From G963665405 sp963665405 (GTDB lineage Bacteria; Chloroflexota; Dehalococcoidia; Lucifugimonadales; G963665405), in assembly GCA_963665405.2 (NCBI GenBank), contig CAXXUH010000003.1, positions 434,001 through 498,000 of the forward strand: a stretch of DNA of 64,000 bases, written 5' to 3'. This document shows, one piece after another, positions 52,451-62,873 of this stretch. The notes under the pieces are model-generated. The model saw only the letters and a list, made by a program, of their open reading frames with translations. It was not told where the DNA came from and did no database searches. Position numbers and translations under genes: made by a program. Position 1 is the first letter of the stretch. Each line of letters begins with the position of its first letter.

Positions 52451-55400
52451 CGTTGCTGATTTCGACATTCTCGGCCTGGGGTTTACAGACAGGCCTTCGG
52501 GCTAATTTAGCCTTCCCACACTCTCGCTCGGGCGTCAGTTCCTTGAGGGTTTCTCCGTTGTATAGCAGTAGAGACTGCCGGTTGGGGACCAGGTGCCCCA
52601 GGTCTCGCCGAACCGGCCTCTCACGTTGACCGAGAGACTGCCGTTCCCCTCAAAGTTCACCGTGCCGTACATCTCGTAGTAGCCCGGGTGCTTGGGAATC
52701 TCCCTGAAGCCGTGGGTGACCACTCCGGCTCCCCGGTTGGTGTTGATGTGTGCCGCCCATTCGTCCGCTGCTCGGTCGTGGCCCTTGGGTCCGTCCCAGA
52801 TGATGCGGAAACTCCTGGGGCCGGTGCAGGTATCTGCCCAGAGAGTGTTCCCCGTGGTGGAGTTGTCCCAGAACAGTCCGAGGATGCCCAGGGTGAGCGC
52901 TGCATCGCCAGTCGGAGCTGGTGGCGGCGAATCCGGTGCCTGCGGCGTCGCCTTGACGGAAGCCCACTGGCCCGTGCCCACCCGGTTCACGGCTGCCACC
53001 TGCACCTGGTAGTGCTGGCGGTTCGTGAGGTTGTTGATCTCCTGTGTAGCGGAGCGGTCGTCGTTGGCGCGGGTTAGGTTCTGCCAGGGTGATGTGCCCA
53101 TGCCCACCTGCCGGTAGCGGACCTTGTATGAAGTTACGGGCGCCTGCTCGTCTCCGGCCGGGGGTATCTGCCACCATGCGGTTAGGCCTTGGTCCTGCGC
53201 GCGTGCAGCCAGGTTCCTGGGCGCCGTCGGCGGCCCTTCAGGCGTGGCGGAGGCCGCGGACGTTGCGGTCGGCTCGTTGCCGCGCACGGCGCGTATTTGG
53301 AACGTGTAGGGTGTCCAGTTCGCCAGGTTCCTCACGGTGTACGAGGTGGTGCTGGCCTGGCTGCCGGGAATGTCGGTCCAGTCGGGGTCCCAGGCACTTT
53401 CGGAAGTGAAGCGTTGGCGGTACTGGTACTTGGTGATGCTGGAGTCTTCTGGATTGTCCCAGCGGAGCGTGACCTGCGCGTTGCCGGCGTCAGCGCGGAA
53501 GTTCTCCAGGAATGGGTTGTTGACCGTGCCGTTGACCCTGATCATCAGCGCGACTAGGGCATCTGTGCTGAAGGGGCCGGTTGAACTGAAAACACGGAAT
53601 TCGTCTCTGTCAGCAATGCTCCAGTCCGGGGCGGGAGTTGCGTCTTCGGCAAAGCCGACGGTGTGCCACGTACCCCCGCCGGTCTCAGCCATGACCCAGT
53701 AACTGGTGTCCCCCTCCAGCGTGATGGCTGTGGGCACCGTGAAGGTGTAGGTGGTTTTCCCAGTAGATGCGGTTCCGGGCGCGGTCAACGTGGCAACCTC
53801 TGTTCCGTTTGCGGAGGCGCTGAACAGTTTCACAACGGGGAAGTTGCTCGTGCTTGCAACAGTGAGCTCCAGGTCGATGCTGGACAGGGTGTAGCCGGTC
53901 TCGTTGGAGCCAGTGGTGAATTCCTGCGCTGCGTCCAATATTAGAAGTTCACCGGCGTTGTCGTTCTGGGTGATCACGGTCTGGCCGATGTTGCTGACCA
54001 GGACCCGTTGCACCGTGCTGCTCGAAGGGTAGGCGTCGCTGGTCAGCGACTCGACTCCGCTCAGGCTGTCGGTGAAGCTCATCACGACCTTCACCTGCTT
54101 GCCGGCATCGTCGTCCGTCAGTGTGTACGTGCTCGATGTCGCATCCTGGATCGGAGTGTCGGTCTCATCGGCCGCCCGTATCCACTGCCACGCAAAGTCT
54201 GAGGCATTCTGCGGCAGCCCGTCGGCGTCAGCGATGTCTGCCATTCCGGCCGTCAGGGTCTGGCCGGGCAGGGCTCTCCCCGTGATGTCCGGCATCCCCG
54301 TGGCGTCGTTGTTCGGCGGCAGGCTGAGCGCAAGCTCCCGTGTGTCGTAGAGCGACCAGTCGGCTTGGTTGTCATTGGAAGCCCTGTAACCAGCGAGAGT
54401 TGGGTTGGTCAACCCGGACGAATCGCTGCACCAATGGAACCGTAGTGCTCCTTTCACAGCAGGCGTAAACCTGCGAGAGTCGACTAATTCTAAAAATAGT
54501 TGCCTGCGGAACCCGTCAGTTCTGACGATTGTGAAAATGTACTCGATGGTGTAGGAATCGCCGCCTATTATAATCCTGTCGCCATTCTGGCCCAGGCTGC
54601 CGTAACTACCCCGGACGTAGCCAGCCTTAGTCTGACCATTTTGTGAGTCTATACTGCGCCCTACCGTCAGCGTGGCGGACCAGACTTCCCGTCTGTCGCC
54701 CAGGTCGGGCGTGCTGCACACGCCTGTCAGCGGCGTTGCTGATACCGTGGCTGTTGCACCCACTTTGCTGCTGCGGATTGCTCGGACCTCGAAGGCATAG
54801 GCTGTGCCGTTGGCGAGCCCTTGTACCAGCGTGGTTAAATTCCCCAGGTTAGTTGTTTCGGTCCAGTCCGTTTCCTCCGGTACCGATGTGCCTGCTGCAT
54901 AACGGTATTGGTAGTTGGCGGTTTGGAAATCGACGCCTGCTGGCCCTGTCCAGACCAGCCGCACCCGCCCGTCGCCCGCCTCGGCCGTGAGGCTCGCGGG
55001 TGGTCCGATCGGCGTTTCGTTCGTCACTCTGTAACTGCCTACGATCACGGCTGGTTGGACCGCATTGCCAGCGAAGTCCTTGAGTGGAACCCTGCCCATT
55101 CCGTCGTCGTAGGCATTATTGCTCACAGTCACCGTGTGGTCCGTGAATAATGCCGGCGTCACGGTCAGTGTGACCATCGTACCTTCGATGGCAACCGAGT
55201 TCACAACGGGTTGTGGTGCCGAGAAGTCGCCCAGCGCACTTACGTCGAAGGCTTCTCCCGGTGGGAGCGAATTCGGGTCCAGATCTTCCGAGAATGTGAG
55301 GACTATCAGTGTCCCGTTGGCCGTGCCGGAGACGAAGGTCGGCACGGTGTTGTCCAACTCAAAGGTGGGGTCATTCGCACCCGTGGGCGTGGTGGCGGTA

Positions 55401-56532
55401 AGCGTGTTGTCAGACGGGTCGACGATGTTCTGGTCCGCGGCGAAGGCAAGCGTCACCGTGCCGTCCAGACTGTCCAGGTTGCCCCCGGAGGCCGTCACGT
55501 CATAGACGTCGGTCATGCTGGTGACCGCCGTGACGGTCAGGGTCGCGGTCGTGCCGGTGACCATGAAGTCCGGCGCGTCCACGCTTTCAACTGCCTCGCT
55601 GAAGGTCACCCGCCAGGTCAGGTTGTCGGAGTTGGTAGGCGATGAGGTCGGGTCCTGGGGCGTTATCGACGTCACAGTCGGTGCGGTGGTGTCGGTCACC
55701 GTGGCGGTGGTTGCGTTGGCGGTGTTGGAGGGGGCGCTGGTGCCGACCGAGTTGATGGCGGAGACCCGGTAGTGGCGGGTGTCACCGCGGGAAAGGCCGG
55801 TGTGCTGGTAAGCGGTGTTGGTGTTGCCGGTGTCGGCGACGAGGTCGCTCCAGTTGGAGCCGGCATCGGAGGATGATTCGATCTTGTAGCCGGTGATGTC
55901 GGAGCCGCCGGTGCTGTCCGGTGCCGTCCAGGAGAGGTTGATCTTGGTGCTCCCTCTGGCCGTTGCCGAGAGGCCGGTGGGGGCGCCTGGGGCGGTTTGA
56001 TTGACTTTGCCGGTGATGGTGATGCGAATCGCTCTGCTGCCGTTGCCGATCACCCAGGTGTTGCTGGTGTTGTACCACTGGAATACGTTGGCAATTGAGA
56101 AGCCCGTAAGGGAGGTTGGGTCTTGGTCATCGCTGCTGGTGGCGGCCACACGCAGCAGCCCTGATGGGGGAGCCTTGAATACCAACATGTAGGTCGTGTC
56201 GGCGTCCAGCGTGAGTGGCGTAGTGGTCGGAACTGTGTAGGTCAGGTTGCCCTGTGGGTAGGAGGAGGGCGGGGTGAGGTCCGTACAGACCGTGGTCGGG
56301 TGGACGCTGCCGTCAACTTCGCAGATCTGAAGGGGTATGGCGTCGTTATTCGGATCTCTTGAGACGCTGGTAACGCTGTAACCGGTGCTGTTGTTTCCAG
56401 TGGTGAAGGCCTGTCCGTGATCTCTGCTGTACGTGGCATTTTGGTTGGCAGTTTGGGACAGGTTGCTGACCAGGATGACCGGTGGGATGGGTGTGTCCTG
56501 CCTGGCACCCGATCTTCGCGGCTGCTCTTTAG

Positions 56533-58237
56533 CCCGAATCCACCGAAGGACGGCCTTGGGGACAGCCCTTGAAGAAGCCAGCGGGTGCTCCTCTGAATCT
56601 GGGATAATGGTTTTGGAACAGAAACCCGCCCGGAAACTAAGGAGCACCCAACAGATGCTGCCACAGAACAAACCCGACCGTATCCGCATCGTCTTTGACG
56701 ACCATCGCCTGGTGGCCAATGCCGGCCTGCTCCTGCCGGCCACTCTAGCCCGGCACCTGGGCCTGCGGGAACTCGTCGACCATCACCTTGACCTCGGCGG
56801 AGCGCCGGGACGGGCGAACACTGGGGACAAGATGCTGACGCTGGTCGCTTCCGCGCTGGCAGGCGGCGACTGCATCGACGACGCCGATGCGCTGCGCGCT
56901 GGTGGGACGGTCGGTGTTCTAGGCTGCGTGGTCAAGGCGCCATCCACTCTGGGGACCTTCCTGCGCAGCTTCCGGTGGGGGCATGTCCGTCAACTTGACC
57001 GCGTGAGCCGCCAGTTGTTGGCCCGGGCCTGGAAGGCCGGGGCCGGACCCGGCGACTCGCCCCTGACCATCGACCTGGACTCGACCATCTGCGAGACCTA
57101 TGGACTGGCCAAGGAGGGAGCGCGCCACCACGGCTATACCGGCGCCCGCGGCTATCACCCGCTGCTGGCCATTGCCGCCGGCACCGGCGAGGTGCTGATG
57201 TCCCGGCTGCGCGAGGGCCGGGCCAACACCGCCCGTGGCGCCGCCCACTTCCTGCGTGAGACGGTGGGGCGGGTGCGCTACGGCGGGGCCAGGGGACAAC
57301 TCACGGTGCGGGCCGACAGCGGCTTCTACGCCCACACTGTCGTTGCCGCCTGCCGGGAAATGGATGTCCGCTTCTCTATCACCATCCGCCAGCGCGCCAG
57401 CCTGCGGGACCTGATCGAGGCGATACCAGAGGAGGACTGGACTCCCATTCCCTACTGGATGGACGGCGCCGCCGATGTCGCCGAGACGACTTACACCCCG
57501 TTCCAGACCAAGCCGGACGCCGCGCCGGTGCGGCTCATTGTCCGGCGGGTGAAGCCGATGCCCGGTTCCCAGCTCGCCCTCTTCGCCAGATACAGCTATC
57601 ACGCCTTCATCACCGACCGCGATGGGGAGACGCTGGAACTGGAGGCCGATCATCGCCGCCACGCCGAGGTCGAGAACGCCATACGCGACCTCAAGTACGG
57701 CGTCGGGCTGAACCACATGCCGTCGGCGCGCTTCGCCGCCAACGGCGCCTGGCTGGCGGTCCAGGTGATGGCGCATAACCTCGCCCGCTGGACGGCGCGG
57801 ATTGGTCTGGGCGAGGGGACCCTGATCACCAAGACCCTCAGGCGACGGGTCTTCGCTCTGGTGGGGCGGATCACCCGCTCGGCGCGCCGCCTCACTTTGC
57901 ATCTCCCCCGGCGCTGGCCTTGGGAAACCCAGTTCAGTCGCGCCTTGGCCCGGCTGCAAGCCATTCCGTTCCCGGCCTGACGGCCAGCCTGCAACTGACC
58001 CAACGTCCCCGCAATCTCGCGCCACCCCGGTCGCGAGAGTCCCCTGCTGCGTATCCTCTCGCCATCCCGCGCATCGCAACTCCCGCATAGGGTCTTAGGG
58101 GCCCTGTGCGGCGACTGAAGACCGTCCGCCGGCCTCCCATCTACCCCAAGACCCCAGGCCATCTCCCCTGTAGCTCCCTCACCCACCCCCTTCCGCTGTC
58201 CTCACGCCGTCCATCCGTGTCCTTCGGTGGATTCGGG
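56533..58237 (+). mobile_element. IS1380-family element, copy 5 (subtype B)
   Basis: 1705 bp with the usual ends, flanked by TTTAG (56528-56532 and 58238-58242). Opposite orientation to copies 2-4. Inserted in the FN3 protein gene, whose frame is restored on excision. Confidence 0.95.
56655..57980 (+). CDS. IS1380-family transposase (intact, subtype B)
   Basis: 441 aa from ATG 56655, with AAGGAG 12 nt upstream; the track of open codons back to 56433 belongs to the interrupted gene and the terminal repeat. DDE residues in TIDLDSTICETYG, VRADSGFYAHTVV and RRHAEVENAIRDLKYG. By eye the same protein as 42572-43897, indicating very recent transposition. Confidence 0.94.
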   Translation: MLPQNKPDRIRIVFDDHRLVANAGLLLPATLARHLGLRELVDHHLDLGGAPGRANTGDKMLTLVASALAGGDCIDDADALRAGGTVGVLGCVVKAPSTLGTFLRSFRWGHVRQLDRVSRQLLARAWKAGAGPGDSPLTIDLDSTICETYGLAKEGARHHGYTGARGYHPLLAIAAGTGEVLMSRLREGRANTARGAAHFLRETVGRVRYGGARGQLTVRADSGFYAHTVVAACREMDVRFSITIRQRASLRDLIEAIPEEDWTPIPYWMDGAADVAETTYTPFQTKPDAAPVRLIVRRVKPMPGSQLALFARYSYHAFITDRDGETLELEADHRRHAEVENAIRDLKYGVGLNHMPSARFAANGAWLAVQVMAHNLARWTARIGLGEGTLITKTLRRRVFALVGRITRSARRLTLHLPRRWPWETQFSRALARLQAIPFPA

Positions 58238-58939
58238 TTTAGACTTGGGAGCTGCGGGGGTGGTGGCGCTGATGATGTCTGACTGAGCCCCTTCGCCGTT
58301 GGCGCTCCGGGCCAAGACCGCGTAGTGGTAGGCCGTCTCCGGCGCCACGGTGTCGTCCTCGTACTCCGTGGCGTTGCTGGCCGTGTCGGAATTGATGACG
58401 GCCAGGTTGTCGGCTTCGGTGCCTCGGAGGACCCGGTAGCCGGTTATGGTGTCGTCCTGTGGGTCGTCCCAGGTGAGGGTCAGGACGCTGTGGCCAATTC
58501 GTGCCGCAATGAGGCCGGTGGGCGCTGCCGGCGGGTTGTTCTTGACCCGCTGGGTGGCGGTATTCGTCCAGGGGCCGCTTGACTCATGGACCGAGCGGTC
58601 CGCGTTGTAGTAGCGGGACCGCATCTGGACCTTGTAGCTGTCGCCCGGCGTCAGGTTGTCGACAGTGAGCGTGGTCACGTCGCCGAGGGGATAGAGGTTG
58701 CCTCTTTCGACTTCGTTGACATCCTTGTAGGACAGGAAGTCCCCGGTTGCGGGGGCCCATCTGAGCCGGTAGTCCGTGGGCGCCGGGTCGGGGGTCTCCC
58801 AGGTGATGACCAGCTGCCCCGGCTCGCTGCTCGCCAGGTTCAGGGATGGGATTGCCCCTCTTTCGGCCTGGGCTTGGGCGGTTCTCGGCAGTCCTGAACT
58901 CATGGTGACGGTGGCTGCTATGATGAACAGCCATGCCGC

Positions 58940-60307
58940 GAGGTTACGTCAATAGGTGTGTAAACGACATCAGGCGGCGACCATCTCAGCCGTTGATTCA
59001 ATGGCGATTCCATCCGCATACTGTGCACCGAGGTAGACGTCTTCGATCAACTCAGGGGCCTTCAGACGCCTGAAGCGTCCTTCGGCGACCATCAGCATCT
59101 TCCAGATCACCGCTATCGCCCGATCGACCCTCTTGTAGCGCTTGGCGGCGTCTGTCCGAAGCCTGAGGGCCGCGAAGGGTGATTCCACTGGGTTCGTCGT
59201 GCGAAGGTGCCCCCAGTGCTCCTTTGGGAAGTCATAGAAGGTGACCATGCGGTCCCAGTCCCGCTCCAAGGCCTCTGAGGCCGCCTCGTAGGAGTGGTCG
59301 CCGCACCACCTGGTGAACACCGTCCTGAGACGCTCAGCCTCCGCCCGAGTCGGCGCGTAGGGGATAGTACGCAGCATGAGCTTGGCCTGGTCCTGTTGTC
59401 GCTTTGGAAGCTTGGCGAGCACGTTTACGATCTTGTGGTTCCAGCAGCGTTGCTCTGCTGCCTGCGGATAGACGTTGCGCAGAGCTCCCCAGATGCCCAG
59501 GTGTCCGTCTCCAACCACCAGCCTCGGGCAACTCAAGCCCCGGCGCTTGATGTCCCTGAGCACCTCGGATCAGCTCTCTGTGGACTCCCTGTATCCGGGA
59601 ACAGTGCTCACCACCACCTTGCTCCCGTCGCTCAGGGCCGCCATCACCACCAGTACCGCCGCCTTCTCCTTCTCAAGACCAGCCTTGACGTAGACTCCAT
59701 CCACCCACATGTACACCACTTCGAGGTCATCCAGGGGCCGGCTGCGCCATTGGGCAAGCTCATCGTTCCACTTGGACTTCAACCGGGCCACCGTGCTCGC
59801 CGATACCGGTGCGTCCTCTCCCAGCAGCCCCCGCAAAGCCAGATCGAAGTCGCCTTCGGATAGACCGTGCAAGTACAGCTCGGGGATCAGCTCAGCAATC
59901 TTCCTGGTCCTGTTGACGAACAGCGGCAGCAGCCGGCTCTCGAACTGCTCCTCGGTATCGCGGACTCGCGGCCGCCTCAGCTGTATCGTTCCCGAACTCA
60001 GCGTAAGCCTCCGGGCTCTGCCGTATCCGTTCCGATAGCCGGTATCGTTGTCCGAGTCGGATCTGAGCGCCGACTTCGCCCTTCCCAGAAACGCCGTCAC
60101 CTCCTCCTCCAGCAACTCCTGGATCAGCCTCTGGACCTGGCTTCGCACCCAATCCTCCAACTGCTCCCACTCCGGCCTTGACTCCGACCTACTCCCAGTG
60201 CTTTCCTTCCTCATGGGCGGTGTATCTCCTCTCTCGGGCCTTGAGCCCGTGTTGTTCAGACAGAGGGTACACCGCCTGACTGGTTACACACTTTTTGAGG
60301 ATACCTC
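58940..60307 (-). mobile_element. IS256-family insertion sequence
   Basis: 1368 bp. Terminal repeats align without gaps at 19 of 24 positions: GAGGTTACGTCAATAGGTGT on the left, GAGGTATCCTCAAAAAGTGT on the right (read inward), followed by GTAA and a shared CAGGCGG. The right flank is TCTCTCCC, matching the flank of the left-end remnant at 40132-40139. The left flank (CATGCCGC) matches nothing, so this copy is the right arm of a larger unit. Confidence 0.88.
58970..60214 (-). pseudogene. IS256-family transposase with in-frame TGA
   Basis: 414 codons. The N-terminal part has a zinc-like/HTH region and NDTGYRNGYGRARRLTLSSG; the catalytic Asp residues are in MWVDGVYVKAG and VVGDGHLGIWGA, and the Glu in TTNPVESPFAALRLRT. 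The frame is continuous except for one TGA at 59570-59572 (GYRESTES-stop-SEVLRDIKRRGL), where IS256 transposases normally have Trp (TGG). It is a single nonsense change, so inactivation looks recent. Since other genes here end in TGA, recoding to Trp is not supported. Confidence 0.88.
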
Positions 60308-61553
60308 TCTCTCCCTGGCCTAGCTGTATGAAGTGGGGTTGACCGTCGGGTGGGAAGGTTTGACCGAACGGGGTTTCTTCAACCCTGTAGAATCCTGGAG
60401 GCACGTCCAGAAACGAGTAGTTTCCGTCCGCATCCGTGAAGGTCGCCCGGAAAAGATCCCCGAGGTCGTCCGGAGGCGTTAAGGCATAAAGGTTAATCCG
60501 TACCCCTTCCAGCCCTGGCTCCCCTGGGTCCCTTACTCCATCGGCGTTCAGGTCATCCCACTTCATTCCATGGATTTCGGCTAGATCTTCGATAACGTCG
60601 ATGAAGCCGCAATTGTTGGACACGTAGACACGGTCTGCCGCGGGATTGACGACGACGTCCAGGGTATTGCCACAGGCGCGGTTCAGAGAACCCACAACTT
60701 CCCCCGTGTCGCCATCGACGGCAAAGAAACCTGTGCCGCCGCCACTCGAATAGAGCCTATTGGTAGCGGGGTTGAAGTCCAGATGCCCCACGTCACCAAA
60801 GGCGAAGGTGTCGATCACGGAGAGCGTGTTCCCGTCGACGACCGAGACGGTTCCGTCCCCTACGTTACCGATATAGATGCGGTTGCCTACGGGATCGGCT
60901 GTCACTCGCCGAGGACCCGGCCCAACGGGAATTGTGGCTGCAACGGTGTTGTCGGCACCGTTGATGGCGGTGACCGTATTACTATCGCGGTTCGCAACAA
61001 AGATCATGTTAGTGGCAGGGTTGACGACGACCTCCGCAGCGCGGACCCCAACGTTGATGGTGTCGATAACGAGGTTTGTGGCCCCGTCGATAACCGACAC
61101 CGTATCGTCGAGCGCGTTCACAGTATAGATGCGGTTCGTATTGGGGTTCACAGCCACGCTGACCGGTGCACTGCCTACGGCTATAGTCGTCAGTACGGTG
61201 TTGTCGGCCCCGTCGATGACCGTTAAGGGACCGCTTCGGGTGGCGTGAGCTACATAGATGCGGTTCGTGTTGGGGTTAACGGCGACGCCTCTGGGAAACG
61301 GATCTACGACAATGGTTGTGATCTCCTCATCGGTATCTCCGTCGATGACGGACACTGTGTGTATGCGGAAGAAACCGCCGCTTGTAGTGTAGATACGGTT
61401 GGTGAAGCGGTTAACTGCCAGGCTGAAAGGCCCCGGCGGCGAAACGTCGATTCGTCCGGTCACGCCGGGGTCGACGTGAGCAGCATCGATGGGGATGTTC
61501 GTAGCCAACAGCGGAACGACCACCGCCACGAGTGCTAGAGTTAGCTTCTTCAT
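60308..61553 (-). pseudogene. 5' part of disrupted YVTN/SdrD-like surface protein
   Basis: Secreted protein beginning MKKLTLALVAVVVPLLATNI with a signal peptide ending near PIDAAH. Residues 35-310 are YVTN-type beta-propeller repeats of about 40 aa (NPNTNRIYVAHATRSGPLTV, then IDGADNTVLTTIAVGSAPVS), seven or eight blades. From about 335 an SdrD B-like domain (MKWDDLNADGVRDPGEPGLE, calcium-type loop) runs to FIQLGQGE, where the IS256 right end cuts it. Continuation is at 40139. ATG start, no clear ribosome binding site. The open frame runs on into the IS to 60189, adding about 40 foreign residues, so a truncated propeller protein could still be made. Confidence 0.87.
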
Positions 61554-62038
61554 GCGTTCAATCCCGAACGACCTTCAGCCACGTGTTCCGCCGTCTATCT
61601 CGACGATTCCTTCGACACGGAGACCCAAAGGGCCGGTAGGTTCCATACTTGGGGAGCCAGACTGGGATGTCAGCTGCAGTGGGATCTGGCCGAGCTTCCC
61701 GAGCATGCCAAACGTTTATCACGAAATGGGTCGAGCGAGGTTAGAGATAGGTCAGACTTCGGTTACAGTCTGTCGGTCAGACACGGAGAATGCCAACGAC
61801 TTCGCGAAGTGGCCAATGTGGCTCTGCGCATCCGGCTTCCGATATCGGTGAAACTGAAGTCAAAGCTTCGACTCAGGTCACCTCGCGTGATGCACAAGTA
61901 AACGGGGCTTGCCGAAAGGCCAGAAGTGACAAGTCCGTGGCGAATGAGAAGGTGCCCACCTCCCTGGCGAAATAGGCATCCTGACTTCCAGTGACGGCTG
62001 GGGTTATGGCGAGCACGCGAACCTAAGCTACTTCGCCC

Positions 62039-62143
62039 AGTCGTTCAACTCACCGCTCGATCCACACCGTCAGTTGCTCGGCCCCCACTCCGTCGCCTAT
62101 TGGACGCCGATGTCGTCCAGCATCAGCAGATCGCATGAGTCGA
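62039..62143 (-). pseudogene. DnaC/IstB-like ATPase scrap
   Basis: Minus-strand frame FDSCDLLMLDDIGVQ-stop-ATEWGPSN: DLLMLDDIG is a Walker B motif in the form used by DnaC/IstB helicase loaders, and TEW follows at the expected distance despite a TAG. The rest is beyond recognition. Either a decayed phage or plasmid gene, or chance. Confidence 0.3.
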
Positions 62144-62458
62144 ACGAACGGGGCAGGGGGAGCTTGCGCGGGGCGGGTGGCCGGCGAATCACGCCGGTTG
62201 GGGCCCAGCACACATCCGCTCCCACCCAGTCACCCCCTTGGGGGTTCTGTGGTTCTAAGGGGGCCAAGGTCCCCTTTGCGGGGTTTGGGGTGTCCCCAAC
62301 CTCGGGCGGGCGGGTGGGCCAGACGCGATCCGGCTATCTCGCCGTCTATGAACTCCAGGGCTCTTTGTAGAAAATTGAGGAGGGCGCAGAGAGTGGAGCC
62401 CCCTTACCTGGTTCCCAACGATTGACGCCCCAGAACACCTGTGCTGCCATGTAACTAG

Positions 62459-62486
62459 AGGACCGACCAAGCGGTGGGTCCTTTTT
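62459..62486 (+). terminator. Intrinsic terminator
   Basis: AGGACC, 12-nt loop, GGTCCT, then TTTTT. No gene directly upstream on this strand; it could end a small RNA from the 62330-62460 stretch, which matches no RNA family I recognise. Confidence 0.5.
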
Positions 62487-62873
62487 CGTGTTCAAGGGGC
62501 GCGGTACACAATGAGACAGAATGGTACAGTAAAAGGTGTCGTACGCGGCCGTTTAGCCGCTCCTCTCCGTGTCGACGCCCCATCGCACTGTCTCACCGCA
62601 GCTTCGGAGGCGGCCCCATTTCATCCTCGAGCCTGTACCGAACCCGTCTCAAGATCCCCACATCGTGTCTCGGGGTAGCCGATATTGTGGCCCAGGTCGC
62701 TCATGTAGGCGCGCGCGGCGTGCGCCTGCTTCGTTCTGTGGCCGGCTCGATCGGTGGCGGCTGAGCCCGCGCGCGGAACGCCCCGTTGCTCTATAATGCT
62801 TCCTCGGCGGCCGGGCCCAACGATCTGAGTCCTGCCGGCGGAGCGCCAACCTCGTCACAAAAGGAGAACCCAT

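Larger units (their letters stand above)
52535..58939 (-). pseudogene. Giant fibronectin type III secreted protein, broken by IS1380 and IS256
   Basis: Removing IS1380 copy 5 with one TTTAG joins SKPES... back to APKSKEQPRRSGARQDTPIP in frame, about 1,560 codons in all. Order: hydrophobic core of a signal peptide (AAWLFIIAATVTMSS, then RTAQAQA), two FN3 domains, a domain beginning ILVSNLSQTANQNATYSRDH, FN3, SwmB/Ig-like repeats (TAPTVTSITPQDPTSSPTNS), FN3, a variable middle, a second VSNIGQ...QEFTTGSNETGYTLSSI domain, three more FN3, and a novel C-terminus (YEMYGTVNFEGNGSLSVNVR). The 5' end, including the start codon and positive n-region, is cut exactly at the IS256 end (58940). Probably an adhesin or matrix protein. 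No anchor motif seen. Now a double knock-out. Confidence 0.85.
40140..60307. mobile_element. 20-kb IS256-bounded insertion (composite transposon-like island)
   Basis: The left edge is 69 bp of an IS256-family left end (40140-40208); the right edge is a complete IS256-family element (58940-60307) in the same orientation. The outer flanks are the identical 8 bp TCTCTCCC (40132-40139 and 60308-60315), the expected IS256 duplication length, and the flanking gene is continuous without the insert. The inner edge at 58939 has no duplication. Cargo: integrase remnant, nuclease candidate, methylase remnant, lipoproteins, an IS3, four IS1380 copies and the FN3 protein. The backbone hairpin repeats are absent from it. 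A metagenomic misassembly at repeats remains possible. Confidence 0.75.
61554..62873. other. 1.3-kb region without a convincing gene
   Basis: Several open frames but none with family resemblance, apart from the helicase-loader scrap noted separately. Contains CCTTTGCGGGGTTTGGGGTG and GGGCGGGCGGGTGGGCCAGA (62270-62325), related to the GC-rich motif before ispG. A terminator-like hairpin lies at 62459-62486. TATAAT at 62792-62797 lies 77 nt before monooxygenase 3, without a recognisable -35. Confidence 0.4.

Noticed and set aside
62330..62486. Structured small RNA (6S, SRP, tmRNA or RNase P)
   Set aside because: A terminator is present, but no conserved core of these RNAs could be matched by eye.
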